64,000 bases of DNA from Novosphingobium sp. CF614 (lineage in GTDB: Bacteria; Pseudomonadota; Alphaproteobacteria; Sphingomonadales; Sphingomonadaceae): contig NZ_FOOR01000005.1 of NCBI RefSeq assembly GCF_900113255.1, positions 62,001 to 126,000 on the forward strand, given 5' to 3'. The position numbers and the translations under genes were made by a program. Under the pieces are notes generated by a model. That model was not told where the DNA came from. It was given only the letters and a program-made list of their open reading frames with translations, and ran no database searches. Positions 1 to 8,081 of the stretch are shown here, piece by piece (the stretch's first letter is position 1; every line of letters starts with the position of its first letter).

Positions 1-1
1 C

Positions 2-1789
2 TTCAAATCCGTCCTCGCTGGCGCCAGCCGCGCCATCGCGCATGAGAAGGAGATCGAGGTCAACTGGACGGCCGACGCACCCAGCGCGACCGGCGGCACT
101 TTCCGCTTGCCCATGCCCGGCCGCAGCCTGCCGCGCGAAGCGGCGATGCAGGCGCGCGGGTTCGCGGACAGCTTCGCGCTTCGGCTGCGCCACCATGACG
201 ACCGGATCCATATCCGCCATGCGCCGTCGGAGCCGGCGGCGCGGGCCTGTTACGACGCGGTGGAGATGGTGCGCTACGAGGCGCTGGGATCCAACGCCTA
301 TCCCGGCATGCGCGGCAATCTGGATGCGGCATTGCTGGCACGCATGGGGTCCGACCCGATCACCCGTGCGGAAACGCCCGAGACCGTGCCGGTACAGGCC
401 GCGCTTGCGCTGCTTCTGCGTGAACGGCTTACCGGCCAGCCGGTCCCCCAGATCGCGCGCGCCGGTGTCGATATGGTTCGCGACTGGATCGAGGAAAAGG
501 CAAGCGCCGATTTCGAGGCGCTGGCCGCTTCGCTCCAGGACCAGCGGGCCTTCCAGTCGCGCTCGCTCGAGATGCTCGCGCACCTGGAACTGACCCGGGC
601 CGAGGATGCCGAGCTTCCTCCCGACGATGCCGAGGAGATGGACGGCGAGGAGCAGACCGAGGAGGAGCAGGACGGCGACGAATCGGGGCAGGACCAGCAG
701 CCTTCGGAAATGGCCGCCGAACCCTCGCAAGGCGAGGACGAGGGCGAAAGCGAGGCCGAGGGCGAGACCTCGGATGACATGCAGGAGGGCCAGGAAGGCG
801 AGGACGGCGACGAGGGCATGCTGCCGGTCCGCCCCAACCGGCCCTGGACCGACATCCCCGAAGGCTTCGACTACAAGATCTTCACCGAGGCTTTCGACGA
901 AGTGACAGCCGCCGCCGATCTGTGCGACGAGGAGGAGCTGACCCGCCTGCGCGCCTATCTCGACGCGCAGCTGAAGGGCCTGCAAGGCATCGTCACCCGG
1001 CTCGCCAACCGCCTCCAGCGCCGGCTCATGGCACAGCAGAACCGCTCGTGGGACTTCGACCAGGAGGAAGGCCTGCTCGACGCCGCCAGGCTGGCGCGCG
1101 TGGTGGTTTCGCCCGGCCAGTCGTTGTCCTACAAAGTGGAGCGCGACGTCGAGTTCAAGGACACCGTGGTCACCCTGCTGCTCGACAATTCGGGCTCGAT
1201 GCGTGGGCGGCCGATCTCGATCGCCGCGATCAGCGCGGACGTGCTCGCACGCACGCTGGAGCGCTGCGGGGTCAAGGTCGAGATCCTGGGCTTCACCACC
1301 CGCGCGTGGAAGGGCGGGCTCAGCCGCGATGCCTGGCTGGCGAACGGCAAGCCCTCGCACCCGGGGCGCCTCAACGACTTGCGCCACATCATCTACAAGA
1401 AGGCCGACGAGCCCTGGCGCCGCGCGCGCAAGAACCTGGGCCTGATGATGCGCGAGGGCCTGCTGAAGGAAAACATCGACGGCGAGGCGCTGCTCTGGGC
1501 GCACAGCCGCCTGCTCGCGCGGCCGGAGGACCGGCGCGTCCTGATGGTCATCTCCGACGGCGCCCCGGTCGACGATTCGACGCTCTCGGTGAACTCCGCC
1601 GGCTATCTGGAGGCGCACTTGCGCAAGGTGATCGAGTGGATCGAGACGAAGTCTCCGATCCAGCTCGTCGCCATCGGCATCGGCCACGACGTGACCCGCT
1701 ACTACCGGCGGGCAGTGACGATCATGGATGTCGAACAACTGGGCGGGACGATGATCGAGCAGCTGGCGGGGTTGTTCGAGGAGGAGTAA
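2..1789 (+). CDS. cobT: Cobaltochelatase subunit CobT (5' end outside window)
   Basis: CobT is the VWA-domain partner of the AAA+ protein CobS and the large subunit CobN, which together insert cobalt into hydrogenobyrinate a,c-diamide in aerobic cobalamin synthesis. The frame is open from base 2 without a stop, and the residues encoded before the first in-frame ATG (107) continue the family pattern ([13 protein letters not shown]), so the true start lies to the left of the window. The protein has an N-terminal domain, a very acidic Glu/Asp/Gln-rich linker (bases about 600-830) and a C-terminal VWA domain with a MIDAS motif DNSGSM near base 1185. The acidic linker and the sequence around the MIDAS are typical of CobT. 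cobS would be expected upstream but is not visible. The family call is secure. Confidence 0.93.
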   Translation, partial: FKSVLAGASRAIAHEKEIEVNWTADAPSATGGTFRLPMPGRSLPREAAMQARGFADSFALRLRHHDDRIHIRHAPSEPAARACYDAVEMVRYEALGSNAYPGMRGNLDAALLARMGSDPITRAETPETVPVQAALALLLRERLTGQPVPQIARAGVDMVRDWIEEKASADFEALAASLQDQRAFQSRSLEMLAHLELTRAEDAELPPDDAEEMDGEEQTEEEQDGDESGQDQQPSEMAAEPSQGEDEGESEAEGETSDDMQEGQEGEDGDEGMLPVRPNRPWTDIPEGFDYKIFTEAFDEVTAAADLCDEEELTRLRAYLDAQLKGLQGIVTRLANRLQRRLMAQQNRSWDFDQEEGLLDAARLARVVVSPGQSLSYKVERDVEFKDTVVTLLLDNSGSMRGRPISIAAISADVLARTLERCGVKVEILGFTTRAWKGGLSRDAWLANGKPSHPGRLNDLRHIIYKKADEPWRRARKNLGLMMREGLLKENIDGEALLWAHSRLLARPEDRRVLMVISDGAPVDDSTLSVNSAGYLEAHLRKVIEWIETKSPIQLVAIGIGHDVTRYYRRAVTIMDVEQLGGTMIEQLAGLFEEE

Positions 1790-1910
1790 GGCTGCCGTAA
1801 GATGCTCTTTTTTACAGTTCCGGCATTTCAATATTTTAACTGATTGTCCGGACTTGACCGACTTTGCGGAACGCTATTTATATGGAATTGTTGTCGAAGG
1901 GTGGGGGTGT

Positions 1911-2336
1911 ATGAGGAGAATAGCGTTTCTGGTCACGCTGGCGTGCGCTAGTTCCCTTTCCGCGAAGAGCCAGGAGGCCGATCAGCCCAACACGCTGACG
2001 CAGGGGATGGTGCAGATGACCCTGCGCGTCGGCACTACTACTCAGACGGAAGTGCTTGAAGCGTTCGGGGCTCCGAACATCACGACCTTGGATGCGCAGG
2101 GACAGGAAGTCTGGGTTTACGATCGGCAGGCTACCGTTTCCTCCAACGGTTCCAGTGGATTTTCAATTGGCATGCTGCTGGGCGCGGGGGGCGACGGCGT
2201 GGGAGGTGGTGGAGGGTTTGGGTTCGGTTCGTCAAAGAGCCGGTCTTCCCAGACCCAGCGCAGTATGACTCTCATAATCAAATTTAATCCGGACAAGCGT
2301 GTCAGTGATTTCAAGAGCCGGAGCAGTTCTTTCTAG
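1911..2336 (+). CDS. Small exported protein, SmpA/BamE-like pattern
   Basis: This encodes about 141 residues. The first 18-20 residues form a Sec signal peptide (MRRIAFLVTLACASSLSA); the Cys at residue 11 does not sit in a good lipobox, so cleavage by signal peptidase I is more likely. The mature part contains TLRVGTTTQTEVLEAFGAPN and then VWVYDR, which resembles the short repeat of SmpA/OmlA/BamE-type outer-membrane proteins, followed by a Gly-rich stretch and a Ser-rich tail. The ATG at 1911 is preferred over an upstream start at 1854 because it opens directly on the signal peptide. GC is lower here than in the flanking genes. The next gene is also exported and only 27 bases away, so the two probably share a transcript. 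The function is unknown. Confidence 0.7.
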   Translation: MRRIAFLVTLACASSLSAKSQEADQPNTLTQGMVQMTLRVGTTTQTEVLEAFGAPNITTLDAQGQEVWVYDRQATVSSNGSSGFSIGMLLGAGGDGVGGGGGFGFGSSKSRSSQTQRSMTLIIKFNPDKRVSDFKSRSSSF

Positions 2337-2363
2337 ACGACCGCATTGCGGCAGTGGGGGCAC

Positions 2364-2912
2364 ATGAAGATGAAACTGATAGCGCTGAGCCTTGTCTTGG
2401 CGAGTTTTGGCGCTGCACCGATCCAAGCCAAGGAAGAGGCGCCGACAGGACTGGCATTGCAGCAGATTCAGGCGCGCGATTACGAAGCTACCATGGATGT
2501 GCTGTTTCCAGCGATAGTCTCGGTTCTGCAGGATTCGGGTTACCGTATCACCGAGGCTGACAAGGTCTCAGGATTTATTTCTGGCGTTGGGTCAGCAAAA
2601 GGCAAGCTGACGTACAACATTTTTTGGGGTTTGGGTCAGAAGAAGAACGTGCCTATGGTATCGGCTTTCGTCGAGCAACGAGGGCCGACTATTGGAAGAG
2701 TTCGTCTAAGTTTCGTGATGTCTGCGGCGAAGAGCCGCAAGTCGTACAGCGATGAGACACCGGTTAACGATCCGACCGTATATAAGGATGCGTTTGAGCT
2801 TATCGAAAAGGAAATTTTCGTTAGGCAGGCAATGAATGCATCCACTCCTGGGACAACGCCCGTTTCAAGCGCTGCCGCTGCTACGGTCGATGCGGCGGCA
2901 ATCCCGCATTGA
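2364..2912 (+). CDS. Exported protein of unknown function
   Basis: This encodes about 182 residues with a signal peptide ending near residue 19 (GAAPIQA before KEEAPTG). The mature protein has a conserved-looking block (RDYEATMDVLFPAIVSVLQD followed by SGYRITEADKVSGFI), a pattern found in small periplasmic or outer-membrane proteins of Proteobacteria, and a low-complexity Ala/Ser/Thr tail. The ATG at 2364 fits the signal peptide better than the upstream TTG at 2346. Composition is more AT-rich than in most of the window, as in the gene before it, so the pair may have a different history from its surroundings. The product is not assigned. Confidence 0.72.
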   Translation: MKMKLIALSLVLASFGAAPIQAKEEAPTGLALQQIQARDYEATMDVLFPAIVSVLQDSGYRITEADKVSGFISGVGSAKGKLTYNIFWGLGQKKNVPMVSAFVEQRGPTIGRVRLSFVMSAAKSRKSYSDETPVNDPTVYKDAFELIEKEIFVRQAMNASTPGTTPVSSAAAATVDAAAIPH

Positions 2913-2992
2913 TCTTATTGCTGAGGGTATCGGGATGTTTCCTACTGCCCTCAGCTTGACCTTTGCCCCGCCGCGCCTAATGCCGCGTGCCC

Positions 2993-4489
2993 ATGACCGA
3001 CGCGCATCCTCTTACCCTGTTCAACAGCCTCACTCGCCGGCTTGAGCCGTTCCAGCCTGTCCATCCCGGCGAGGCGCGGGTCTATACTTGCGGGCCTACG
3101 GTCTACAATTATCCGCACATCGGCAATATGCGCGCTTATGTCTTTGCCGATGTGCTGGGGCGCACGCTGAGCTTCAAGGGCTATCGGCTTACCCACGTCA
3201 TCAACATCACCGATGTCGGCCACCTGACCGACGATGCCGACGCGGGCGAGGACAAGATGGAGAAGATGGCGCAGGCGCAGGCGCAGTCCATCTGGGATAT
3301 CGCGCAGCACTATACCCAGGCTTACTGGGCGGACATCGCGGCGCTCAATATCCGCCAGCCGGCCGAATGGTCGGTGGCGACAAAGTACGTGCCGCAGATG
3401 ATCGAATTTGCGAAGGCAATCGCCGGCAAGCATTGCTACGAACTCGACGGCGGCCTCTATTTCGACGTGTCGACCGTCGCGGACTATGGCCGGCTGGCCA
3501 GGGCCGTGACGGAGGACGGGGAAGGTCGCATCGAAGCGGTGGAAGGCAAACGCAATGCCGCCGACTTCGCCATCTGGCGCAAGACTCCGCCGGGCGAGAA
3601 GCGGCAGATGGAATGGGATTCGCCCTGGGGCCGGGGCGCGCCGGGTTGGCATCTGGAATGCTCGGTCATGTCCGGGGACCTGCTGGGCTTCCCGTTCGAC
3701 ATCCATACCGGCGGCATCGATCACCGCGAGATCCACCATCCCAACGAGATCGCGCAGAATCAGGCCTTCTGCTGCACCAACGGCCTCGACGTACCCGCAA
3801 ATTCGGGTGCCAAGGTCTGGATGCACAACAATTTCCTGGTCGAACGCTCTGGCAAGATGAGCAAGTCGTCCGGAGAGTTCCTGCGGCTGCAACTGCTTGT
3901 CGACAAGGGCTACCACCCGCTCGCCTACCGCATGATGTGCCTGCAGGCGCATTATCGCAGCGAGCTGGAGTTCTCCTGGGAGGGCCTGGGTGCGGCGCTG
4001 GTGCGATTGAAGCGGCTGGTGATGGCTACGGAAAACCTGAAGGCCCATGACGGCGTGGATGCCGAGTTGAGCCGGCAGGCCGACGGATTGGGCCAAGGTC
4101 AGCGTGCCCCCGGCGGAAAGCTTGGGTCATTTCTTGAACGCTTCGACAGGGCCATTTCCGAGGATCTCAACACGCCCGTCGCTCTGACGGTGATGGAGGA
4201 GGTGGTGGCGGCCAAGAAAGTCGATCCCCGCGAAAAGCTCGCCGTCCTCGCGCAGATGGATGCGGTGCTTGGACTGAACCTTTTCGCCCTGGTTCGCGCC
4301 GACCTGCGCATCCGTCCCAAGTCCGCGACGATCACCGATGCCGAGATCGAGGAAGTCCTCGCCCGCCGCGTACAGGCCCGCGCCGAAAAGGACTTCGCTG
4401 CTTCCGACGCCCTGCGCGACGAACTCGCCGGGAAAGGCGTGGAAGTGATGGACGGCGATCCGCTGCGCTGGGAATGGAAGCTGGGGTGA
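2993..4489 (+). CDS. cysS: Cysteinyl-tRNA synthetase
   Basis: This is the class I synthetase that charges tRNA-Cys in the cytoplasm. The 498-residue product has the N-terminal Zn/Cys-binding motif and HIGH-like signature in CGPTVYNYPHIGNMRAY (residues about 29-45), the WHLECS zinc/substrate motif, and the KMSKS loop (KMSKSSGEF). The DALR-type tail ends in an expected length. The ATG at 2993 is chosen over the GTG at 2987 because it gives the usual short N-terminus. The stop codon overlaps the GTG of the following RES-like gene (GTGA), implying translational coupling to it. Confidence 0.96.
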   Translation: MTDAHPLTLFNSLTRRLEPFQPVHPGEARVYTCGPTVYNYPHIGNMRAYVFADVLGRTLSFKGYRLTHVINITDVGHLTDDADAGEDKMEKMAQAQAQSIWDIAQHYTQAYWADIAALNIRQPAEWSVATKYVPQMIEFAKAIAGKHCYELDGGLYFDVSTVADYGRLARAVTEDGEGRIEAVEGKRNAADFAIWRKTPPGEKRQMEWDSPWGRGAPGWHLECSVMSGDLLGFPFDIHTGGIDHREIHHPNEIAQNQAFCCTNGLDVPANSGAKVWMHNNFLVERSGKMSKSSGEFLRLQLLVDKGYHPLAYRMMCLQAHYRSELEFSWEGLGAALVRLKRLVMATENLKAHDGVDAELSRQADGLGQGQRAPGGKLGSFLERFDRAISEDLNTPVALTVMEEVVAAKKVDPREKLAVLAQMDAVLGLNLFALVRADLRIRPKSATITDAEIEEVLARRVQARAEKDFAASDALRDELAGKGVEVMDGDPLRWEWKLG

Positions 4490-4953
4490 AGCTTTGGCGG
4501 CTTACCCGGATGCCGTTCGTCGCGTTGGATGGACGCGGCGCGATCACGCACGGCACACGCTACACGCCGCCCGGACATCCGGTGGTCAGCCTGGCCAGTG
4601 AGGCAGGGCTCGCTGTGCTTGTCGCATTGCGCTACCGTCCGCTCGACAGATCGGAACCCGATGATCTCGTACTCGGCTGGACCGATGTGGAGGCCGTGCC
4701 CGAACGTGCGCCCGATGACGAGGAGCTTGCCCGACGGTTCCTGGCGGACTGGCTTCTGTCGGGCTATTCGCTGCTTGCCAGCGTCCGTTCGCGCGTGCTG
4801 CCGGAGGCGGATGTGGTTTTGATGAATCCTTGCCACCGGGGCGCGGCAGGCGTTGCCCCCTTGACGGTACGCGGCTTTCGTTTCTCCGAATGTCTGCACG
4901 AACCGCCGATGGCGACGCGCTATCTCGCGAAGAATTTGGGCGATCACGGGTGA
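4486..4953 (+). CDS. RES-domain-like protein, catalytic residues apparently degenerate
   Basis: This encodes about 155 residues. The start LWRLTR and the C-terminal block VRSRVLPEADVVLMNPCHR are the two ends of the RES fold (toxins that degrade NAD+ or ADP-ribosylate targets). In the middle, the usual GRW.N and Y..E/ALLE motifs are replaced by GTRYTPPGHPVVSLASEAGL and AVLVALRY: the Arg is present but the conserved Tyr and Glu are not obvious. The GTG at 4486 overlaps the cysS stop and has GGAAG just upstream, so it is preferred to the ATG at 4474. No Xre/MbcA-type antitoxin gene is adjacent. It may be a domesticated, inactive or altered RES protein. Activity is unproven. Confidence 0.62.
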   Translation: MKLWRLTRMPFVALDGRGAITHGTRYTPPGHPVVSLASEAGLAVLVALRYRPLDRSEPDDLVLGWTDVEAVPERAPDDEELARRFLADWLLSGYSLLASVRSRVLPEADVVLMNPCHRGAAGVAPLTVRGFRFSECLHEPPMATRYLAKNLGDHG

Positions 4954-5023
4954 GCCGCTAGCACTGGAATCACGCGCCCTTGCAACGCCGCGTTGCACGC
5001 GATCAAGCATACGGAGCCTCGCC

Positions 5024-5962
5024 CTGATCCCTGCCCTCATCAACGAGCAGGCCAAGCCCTGTCTCAAGGCCGAACTGCCGAATGCGATCGAGCCGCTGTG
5101 GTTTTCCGGCCGGGAACAGTTGCTGGCACTGGCCCCGCGCGCGGAGATCGCCTGGCTCGACATGATCGAGCCGCCGCTGGCCGCCGAAGCCATCGCGCGG
5201 ATGGCGGGGCTCCGATGGTACAATACGATGTCCGCCGGGGTGGACTGGCTGCCGCTGGACCTGTTCCGCAGGCGCGGTGTCATGCTTACCAACGGCTCCG
5301 GCATGCACGCCCAGGCCGTGGCGGAATACGCGGTGATGGGCATGCTGACGATGGCCAAGGGCTGGCGCGCGGTGGTGCGCGCGCAGGATCGCCGCGAATG
5401 GCTCATGGAGTCGCCGGGAAAGCGCGAACTGCTCGGCGCGCGGGTGTTGGTGGTGGGTGCCGGTGAGATCGGCGGACGAATCGCGCGGTTCCTGCAGGTG
5501 TTTGGGGCCGAGGTCACGGGCGTGCGGCGGCATCCGGGGCCGGGTGACCTCGGCCGGGACGATTGGCGCGCCGTGCTCGGCCGCTTCGATTGGGTCATCA
5601 TCGTTGTTCCTTCGACATCCGAGACGGCACGCATGTTCGGCGAGGCCGAGTTCGCGGCGATGAAGCCCGGGGCGAACGTGATGAACTTCGCGCGCGGGAG
5701 CGTGCTCGATCAGGATGCCCTGCTGGCCGCGATCGATTCCGGGCATCTGGGCGGGGCGTTTCTGGACGTGACCGATCCCGAACCGCTGCCGGCCGGCCAT
5801 CCGCTGTGGGCACGCGAGAACGTGCATATTTCCATGCATCTCTCCGGCCGTGCGCAGGATGCCCTGTTCGCGCGGGGATCGGCCCGCTTCCTGGGCAACC
5901 TGCGCCGGTACGCGGCCGGCGAACCGCTCGAGCATCGAGTCGATCTCGATCGGGGTTATTAG
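5024..5962 (+). CDS. D-isomer-specific 2-hydroxyacid dehydrogenase (probable CTG start)
   Basis: This is an NAD(P)-dependent dehydrogenase of the D-2-hydroxyacid family, oxidising or reducing 2-hydroxy/2-keto acids; the substrate is unknown. The visible elements are the Rossmann motif VVGAGEIGGRIA, the catalytic Arg in NFARGSVLD, Glu in DVTDPEPLP and His in HISMHLSG. The first conventional start in frame is a TTG at 5120, but coding-like residues (PALINEQAKPCLKAELPN) precede it. There is no ATG, GTG or TTG in that stretch; a CTG at 5024 with GGAG seven bases upstream gives 312 residues, the usual family length. Alternatives are a true start at 5120 or a base error at 5024. Its 3' end overlaps the convergent gene at 5959 by four bases. 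Confidence 0.8.
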   Translation: MIPALINEQAKPCLKAELPNAIEPLWFSGREQLLALAPRAEIAWLDMIEPPLAAEAIARMAGLRWYNTMSAGVDWLPLDLFRRRGVMLTNGSGMHAQAVAEYAVMGMLTMAKGWRAVVRAQDRREWLMESPGKRELLGARVLVVGAGEIGGRIARFLQVFGAEVTGVRRHPGPGDLGRDDWRAVLGRFDWVIIVVPSTSETARMFGEAEFAAMKPGANVMNFARGSVLDQDALLAAIDSGHLGGAFLDVTDPEPLPAGHPLWARENVHISMHLSGRAQDALFARGSARFLGNLRRYAAGEPLEHRVDLDRGY

Positions 5963-6309
5963 GCCCCATCGAGCAGCAACAACTCGGCCTCGACGATCAT
6001 GCGCGGGCAGGGGATGGTCTCATGCTCGACGGCGACCACGGCGGCATCGGCGACGAGGTGGGCGGGGATCGTGAATTCGTGCTCGGGCAGGGCGGCCAGA
6101 TAGGCTTCGCCTTGCGCGATTGCCTCGACCTCGGCGAATGCCAGCGCGATAGTGTGGCGCGTGCCGGAGAACGTCACGCTCGACCACGCGCGTTCGGTGT
6201 GGCGCACGAGTTCGGCTCGCGGCCCGGCGAGGGTCAGCACTTCGGACAGCAACCGCGGCCATGGGTCGCGCCGCTCGGTGCGGCGGATCATCGGGTGGTC
6301 AATGTGCAT
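5959..6309 (-). CDS. Conserved hypothetical protein
   Basis: This encodes about 116 residues with no signal peptide or membrane segment. It is Glu/Ala/His-rich and has an alpha/beta character (TERAWSSVTFSGTRHTIALA, then a run of alternating hydrophobic residues up to VEAELLLLDGA). I do not recognise a named family. It overlaps the upstream HTH gene (6299-6499) by 11 bases, so the two are one transcription unit driven from the divergent control region near 6500-6560. Pairing with a small HTH protein suggests an accessory or regulatory role, but there is no direct evidence. Confidence 0.6.
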   Translation of the reverse strand: MHIDHPMIRRTERRDPWPRLLSEVLTLAGPRAELVRHTERAWSSVTFSGTRHTIALAFAEVEAIAQGEAYLAALPEHEFTIPAHLVADAAVVAVEHETIPCPRMIVEAELLLLDGA

Positions 6310-6499
6310 GGCTGTTCTCCGATTCGCTGGCCAGATAGGCGTTCATGAAGGCTTCGACTCGCTTGGCCGTGCCGGCACGCGGGGTGCGGCCGTTGCGCAA
6401 GTCGGCGACGAATCGCGGATCGCGCGCGGCGAGGCGGCCGAACTTGGTCCAGGGCATGTTGGTCTGGCGCAGGAAGCGCTCGATGTGGCGCAGGAGCAT
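6299..6499 (-). CDS. Small helix-turn-helix DNA-binding protein
   Basis: This encodes 66 residues. The stretch WTKFGRLAARDPRFVADLRN has the spacing of a Xre-like helix-turn-helix (helix 2 TKFGRLAA, helix 3 RFVADLRNG), followed by a basic turn GRTPRAGTAKRV and a short C-terminal helix. A strong ribosome site (GGAGG) precedes the ATG. It is transcribed divergently from the S24 repressor at 6598 and shares its control region. By analogy with paired phage-type regulators it may bind the same operator, but this is inference. Confidence 0.7.
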   Translation of the reverse strand: MLLRHIERFLRQTNMPWTKFGRLAARDPRFVADLRNGRTPRAGTAKRVEAFMNAYLASESENSHAH

Positions 6500-6512
6500 C
6501 TTTGCTGGTCCT

Positions 6513-6560
6513 CCGTTGGATTGCGGAATATGTTCACTTTATGTTCCAACGGAAATCCAA
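6513..6560. promoter_or_regulatory. Divergent operator with GTTC-N7-GTTC (LexA/SOS-type box)
   Basis: The region between the HTH gene and the S24 gene contains GTTC (6532-6535), seven bases, then GTTC (6543-6546), the exact consensus of the alphaproteobacterial LexA box. It lies inside two perfect inverted repeats: CCGTTGGA (6513-6520) with TCCAACGG (6545-6552), and TTGGATT (6516-6522) with AATCCAA (6554-6560). A possible forward promoter, TTGGAT (6516) with TATGTT (6540) at an 18-base spacing, would be occluded by a bound repressor. The sites are seen directly; LexA control is inferred. Confidence 0.65.
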
Positions 6561-6567
6561 CTTGTCT

Positions 6568-6579
6568 AGGAAATTTCCT
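6568..6579. promoter_or_regulatory. Perfect 12-bp palindrome AGGAAATTTCCT
   Basis: AGGAAATTTCCT is a perfect palindrome lying 7-19 bases before the two candidate starts of the S24 repressor gene (6586 and 6598). Its position between promoter and start is that expected of an autoregulatory operator. It also carries the only AGG that could serve as a ribosome site, so binding there could block translation initiation as well. The function is inferred. Confidence 0.45.
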
Positions 6580-6597
6580 TCGTATATGGATTACAAT

Positions 6598-7248
6598 ATG
6601 GAAACCGCCGATGTTCGACAGCGATTGCTCGTCCTGGCTGACGAGCGCCGCGTGAGCCTTGCCGCGCTGTCTCGCATGATCGGCAAGAATGCCAGCTATC
6701 TCCAGCAGTTCGTTCGCAAGGGAAGCCCTCGCAAGCTGGAAGAGGAGGACCGCGGCATGCTGGCCCGGTTCTTCGGCGTCGAGGAATGCGAGCTTGGAAA
6801 GGTAAAGGAAAATTACCTTAACGATTCGGTTCTCGCTGTCCTATCCGAATGGTTCGATGTTCCGCGCCTGACGATCGGTGCTTCGGCCGGCTCCGGCGCC
6901 TCGCCCGGCGGGGAGGAAGTGCTGGGCACGATCCGGTTCTCGGCGCGCTGGCTGCGCGCCATGGGGCTGCAGGCGGATATGCTCTCGGCCATCGCCGTGA
7001 CCGGCGATTCGATGGAGCCGACCTTGCGCGATGGAGACGAGATCCTGGTGGATCGCACGCCCCGCGCCTTGCGGGACGGAATCCACGTGGTGAGTCTGGA
7101 GGACAACCTGCTGGTCAAGCGGATCGACACCAGCCGGCCCGGACTGGTCGTCCTGCTGAGCGACAATCCCGCCTATCGGCCCATCGAGTGCCGGCCCGAG
7201 GACGTGCGGGTGATCGGCCGGGTGGTCTGGAAGGGCGGCCGAATCTGA
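6598..7248 (+). CDS. S24-family self-cleaving transcriptional repressor (LexA/CI-like)
   Basis: This encodes 216 residues. The N-terminal HTH (residues about 1-60) contains SLAALSRMIGKNASYLQQFV and RKGSPRKLEE. It is followed by a hinge with an Ala-Gly pair in GASAGSGASPGG (about 94-105) that could be the self-cleavage site, and a C-terminal S24 peptidase domain with the catalytic Ser138 in VTGDSMEPTL and Lys174 in LLVKRID. This arrangement is that of repressors inactivated by RecA-stimulated autocleavage. The HTH differs from that of canonical LexA, so this is not lexA itself. The start at 6598 (METADVRQRL) fits the family; 6586 is an alternative. An SOS-type box and a 12-bp palindrome lie directly upstream. 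Confidence 0.85.
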   Translation: METADVRQRLLVLADERRVSLAALSRMIGKNASYLQQFVRKGSPRKLEEEDRGMLARFFGVEECELGKVKENYLNDSVLAVLSEWFDVPRLTIGASAGSGASPGGEEVLGTIRFSARWLRAMGLQADMLSAIAVTGDSMEPTLRDGDEILVDRTPRALRDGIHVVSLEDNLLVKRIDTSRPGLVVLLSDNPAYRPIECRPEDVRVIGRVVWKGGRI

Positions 7249-7311
7249 GGCGGCCCGTACCCTGGCGGGAGGCGGTTGCATTCGCGGCGTAGTGCCGCCA
7301 TTTCGCGGAAC

Positions 7312-7989
7312 ATGACCGAAGAAATCCAGCCGATGCGCGTCGGCATCATTCCTGTCACGCCGCTCCAGCAGAATTGCTCGCTGCTATGGTGCACCCGGAC
7401 CATGCGGGGCGCCTTGGTGGACCCCGGCGGCGATCTGCCCAAGTTGAAGCAGGCGCTGGCGAAGACCGGCGTGACGCTGGAGAAGATTCTGGTCACGCAC
7501 GGCCACCTCGATCACTGCGGGCTGGCCGGCGTCTTGGCCAAGGACATGGGCGTGCCGATCGAGGGACCGCAGGAAGAGGACCGCTTCTGGATTGCCCAGC
7601 TCGACGACGATGGCCCGCGCTGGAACATGGAAGCGCACAGGTTCGAGCCCGACCGCTGGCTGGAGGAAGGCGACAAGGTGACTGTCGGGGAGCTTGAGAT
7701 CGACGTCCTGCACTGTCCCGGTCACACGCCCGGACACGTCGTGTTCCATCATGCCCCCAGCAGGTTCGCGATGGTGGGCGACGTGCTGTTCCAGGGCGGT
7801 ATCGGTCGCTGGGACTTTCCGCGCGGAAATCTGGAGGATCTGGTGAATTCGATCACCACGAAGCTCTGGCCGCTGGGCGATGACGTGACGTTCGCGCCGG
7901 GCCACGGCCCGATCAGCACGTTCGGGGATGAGCGCCGCAGCAATCCTTTCGTCAGCGACGCGGCGCTCAGCCAGGGCCTGCCCTATTAG
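7312..7989 (+). CDS. MBL-fold metallo-hydrolase, glyoxalase II-like (YcbL type)
   Basis: This is a metallo-beta-lactamase-fold hydrolase of 225 residues, probably acting on thioesters such as S-lactoylglutathione; the substrate is not certain. The metal-binding motif is THGHLDH (His63, His65, Asp67, His68), followed by a further His in CPGHTPGH, an Asp in MVGDVLFQGG and a last His in FAPGHGP. The GIGRWDFPRG segment is typical of the short GloB-like/YcbL proteins, which lack the C-terminal substrate-binding domain of true glyoxalase II. The ATG at 7312 is chosen; an internal ATG at 7333 (MRVGIIPVTP) is also possible. Confidence 0.88.
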   Translation: MTEEIQPMRVGIIPVTPLQQNCSLLWCTRTMRGALVDPGGDLPKLKQALAKTGVTLEKILVTHGHLDHCGLAGVLAKDMGVPIEGPQEEDRFWIAQLDDDGPRWNMEAHRFEPDRWLEEGDKVTVGELEIDVLHCPGHTPGHVVFHHAPSRFAMVGDVLFQGGIGRWDFPRGNLEDLVNSITTKLWPLGDDVTFAPGHGPISTFGDERRSNPFVSDAALSQGLPY

Positions 7990-8021
7990 GGCGAAGAACC
8001 CGAAATCCGAATCAAGCTTCG

Positions 8022-8045
8022 CTCGTCCTTCGACTGGCTCGGGAT
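8022..8045. repeat. Copy of CCTTCGAC-GGCTC intergenic repeat
   Basis: The 24 bases after the MBL gene match the core of an element seen again at 31479-31539 and 50763-50788 (CCTTCGACAGGCTCAGG with variants). The copy here is a single arm, not a full palindrome. Confidence 0.5.
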
Positions 8046-8081
8046 GGGCGGGGGTACGGAGGAGATTTGGGGCTCGATGCT

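Noticed and set aside
6502..6597. N-terminal extension of the S24 repressor
   Set aside because: The extension would cover the divergent promoter and operator region and has no family match; the start at 6598 fits the HTH.
6598..7248. The repressor as LexA itself
   Set aside because: The N-terminal HTH is not the winged helix of LexA; only the S24 domain is shared.
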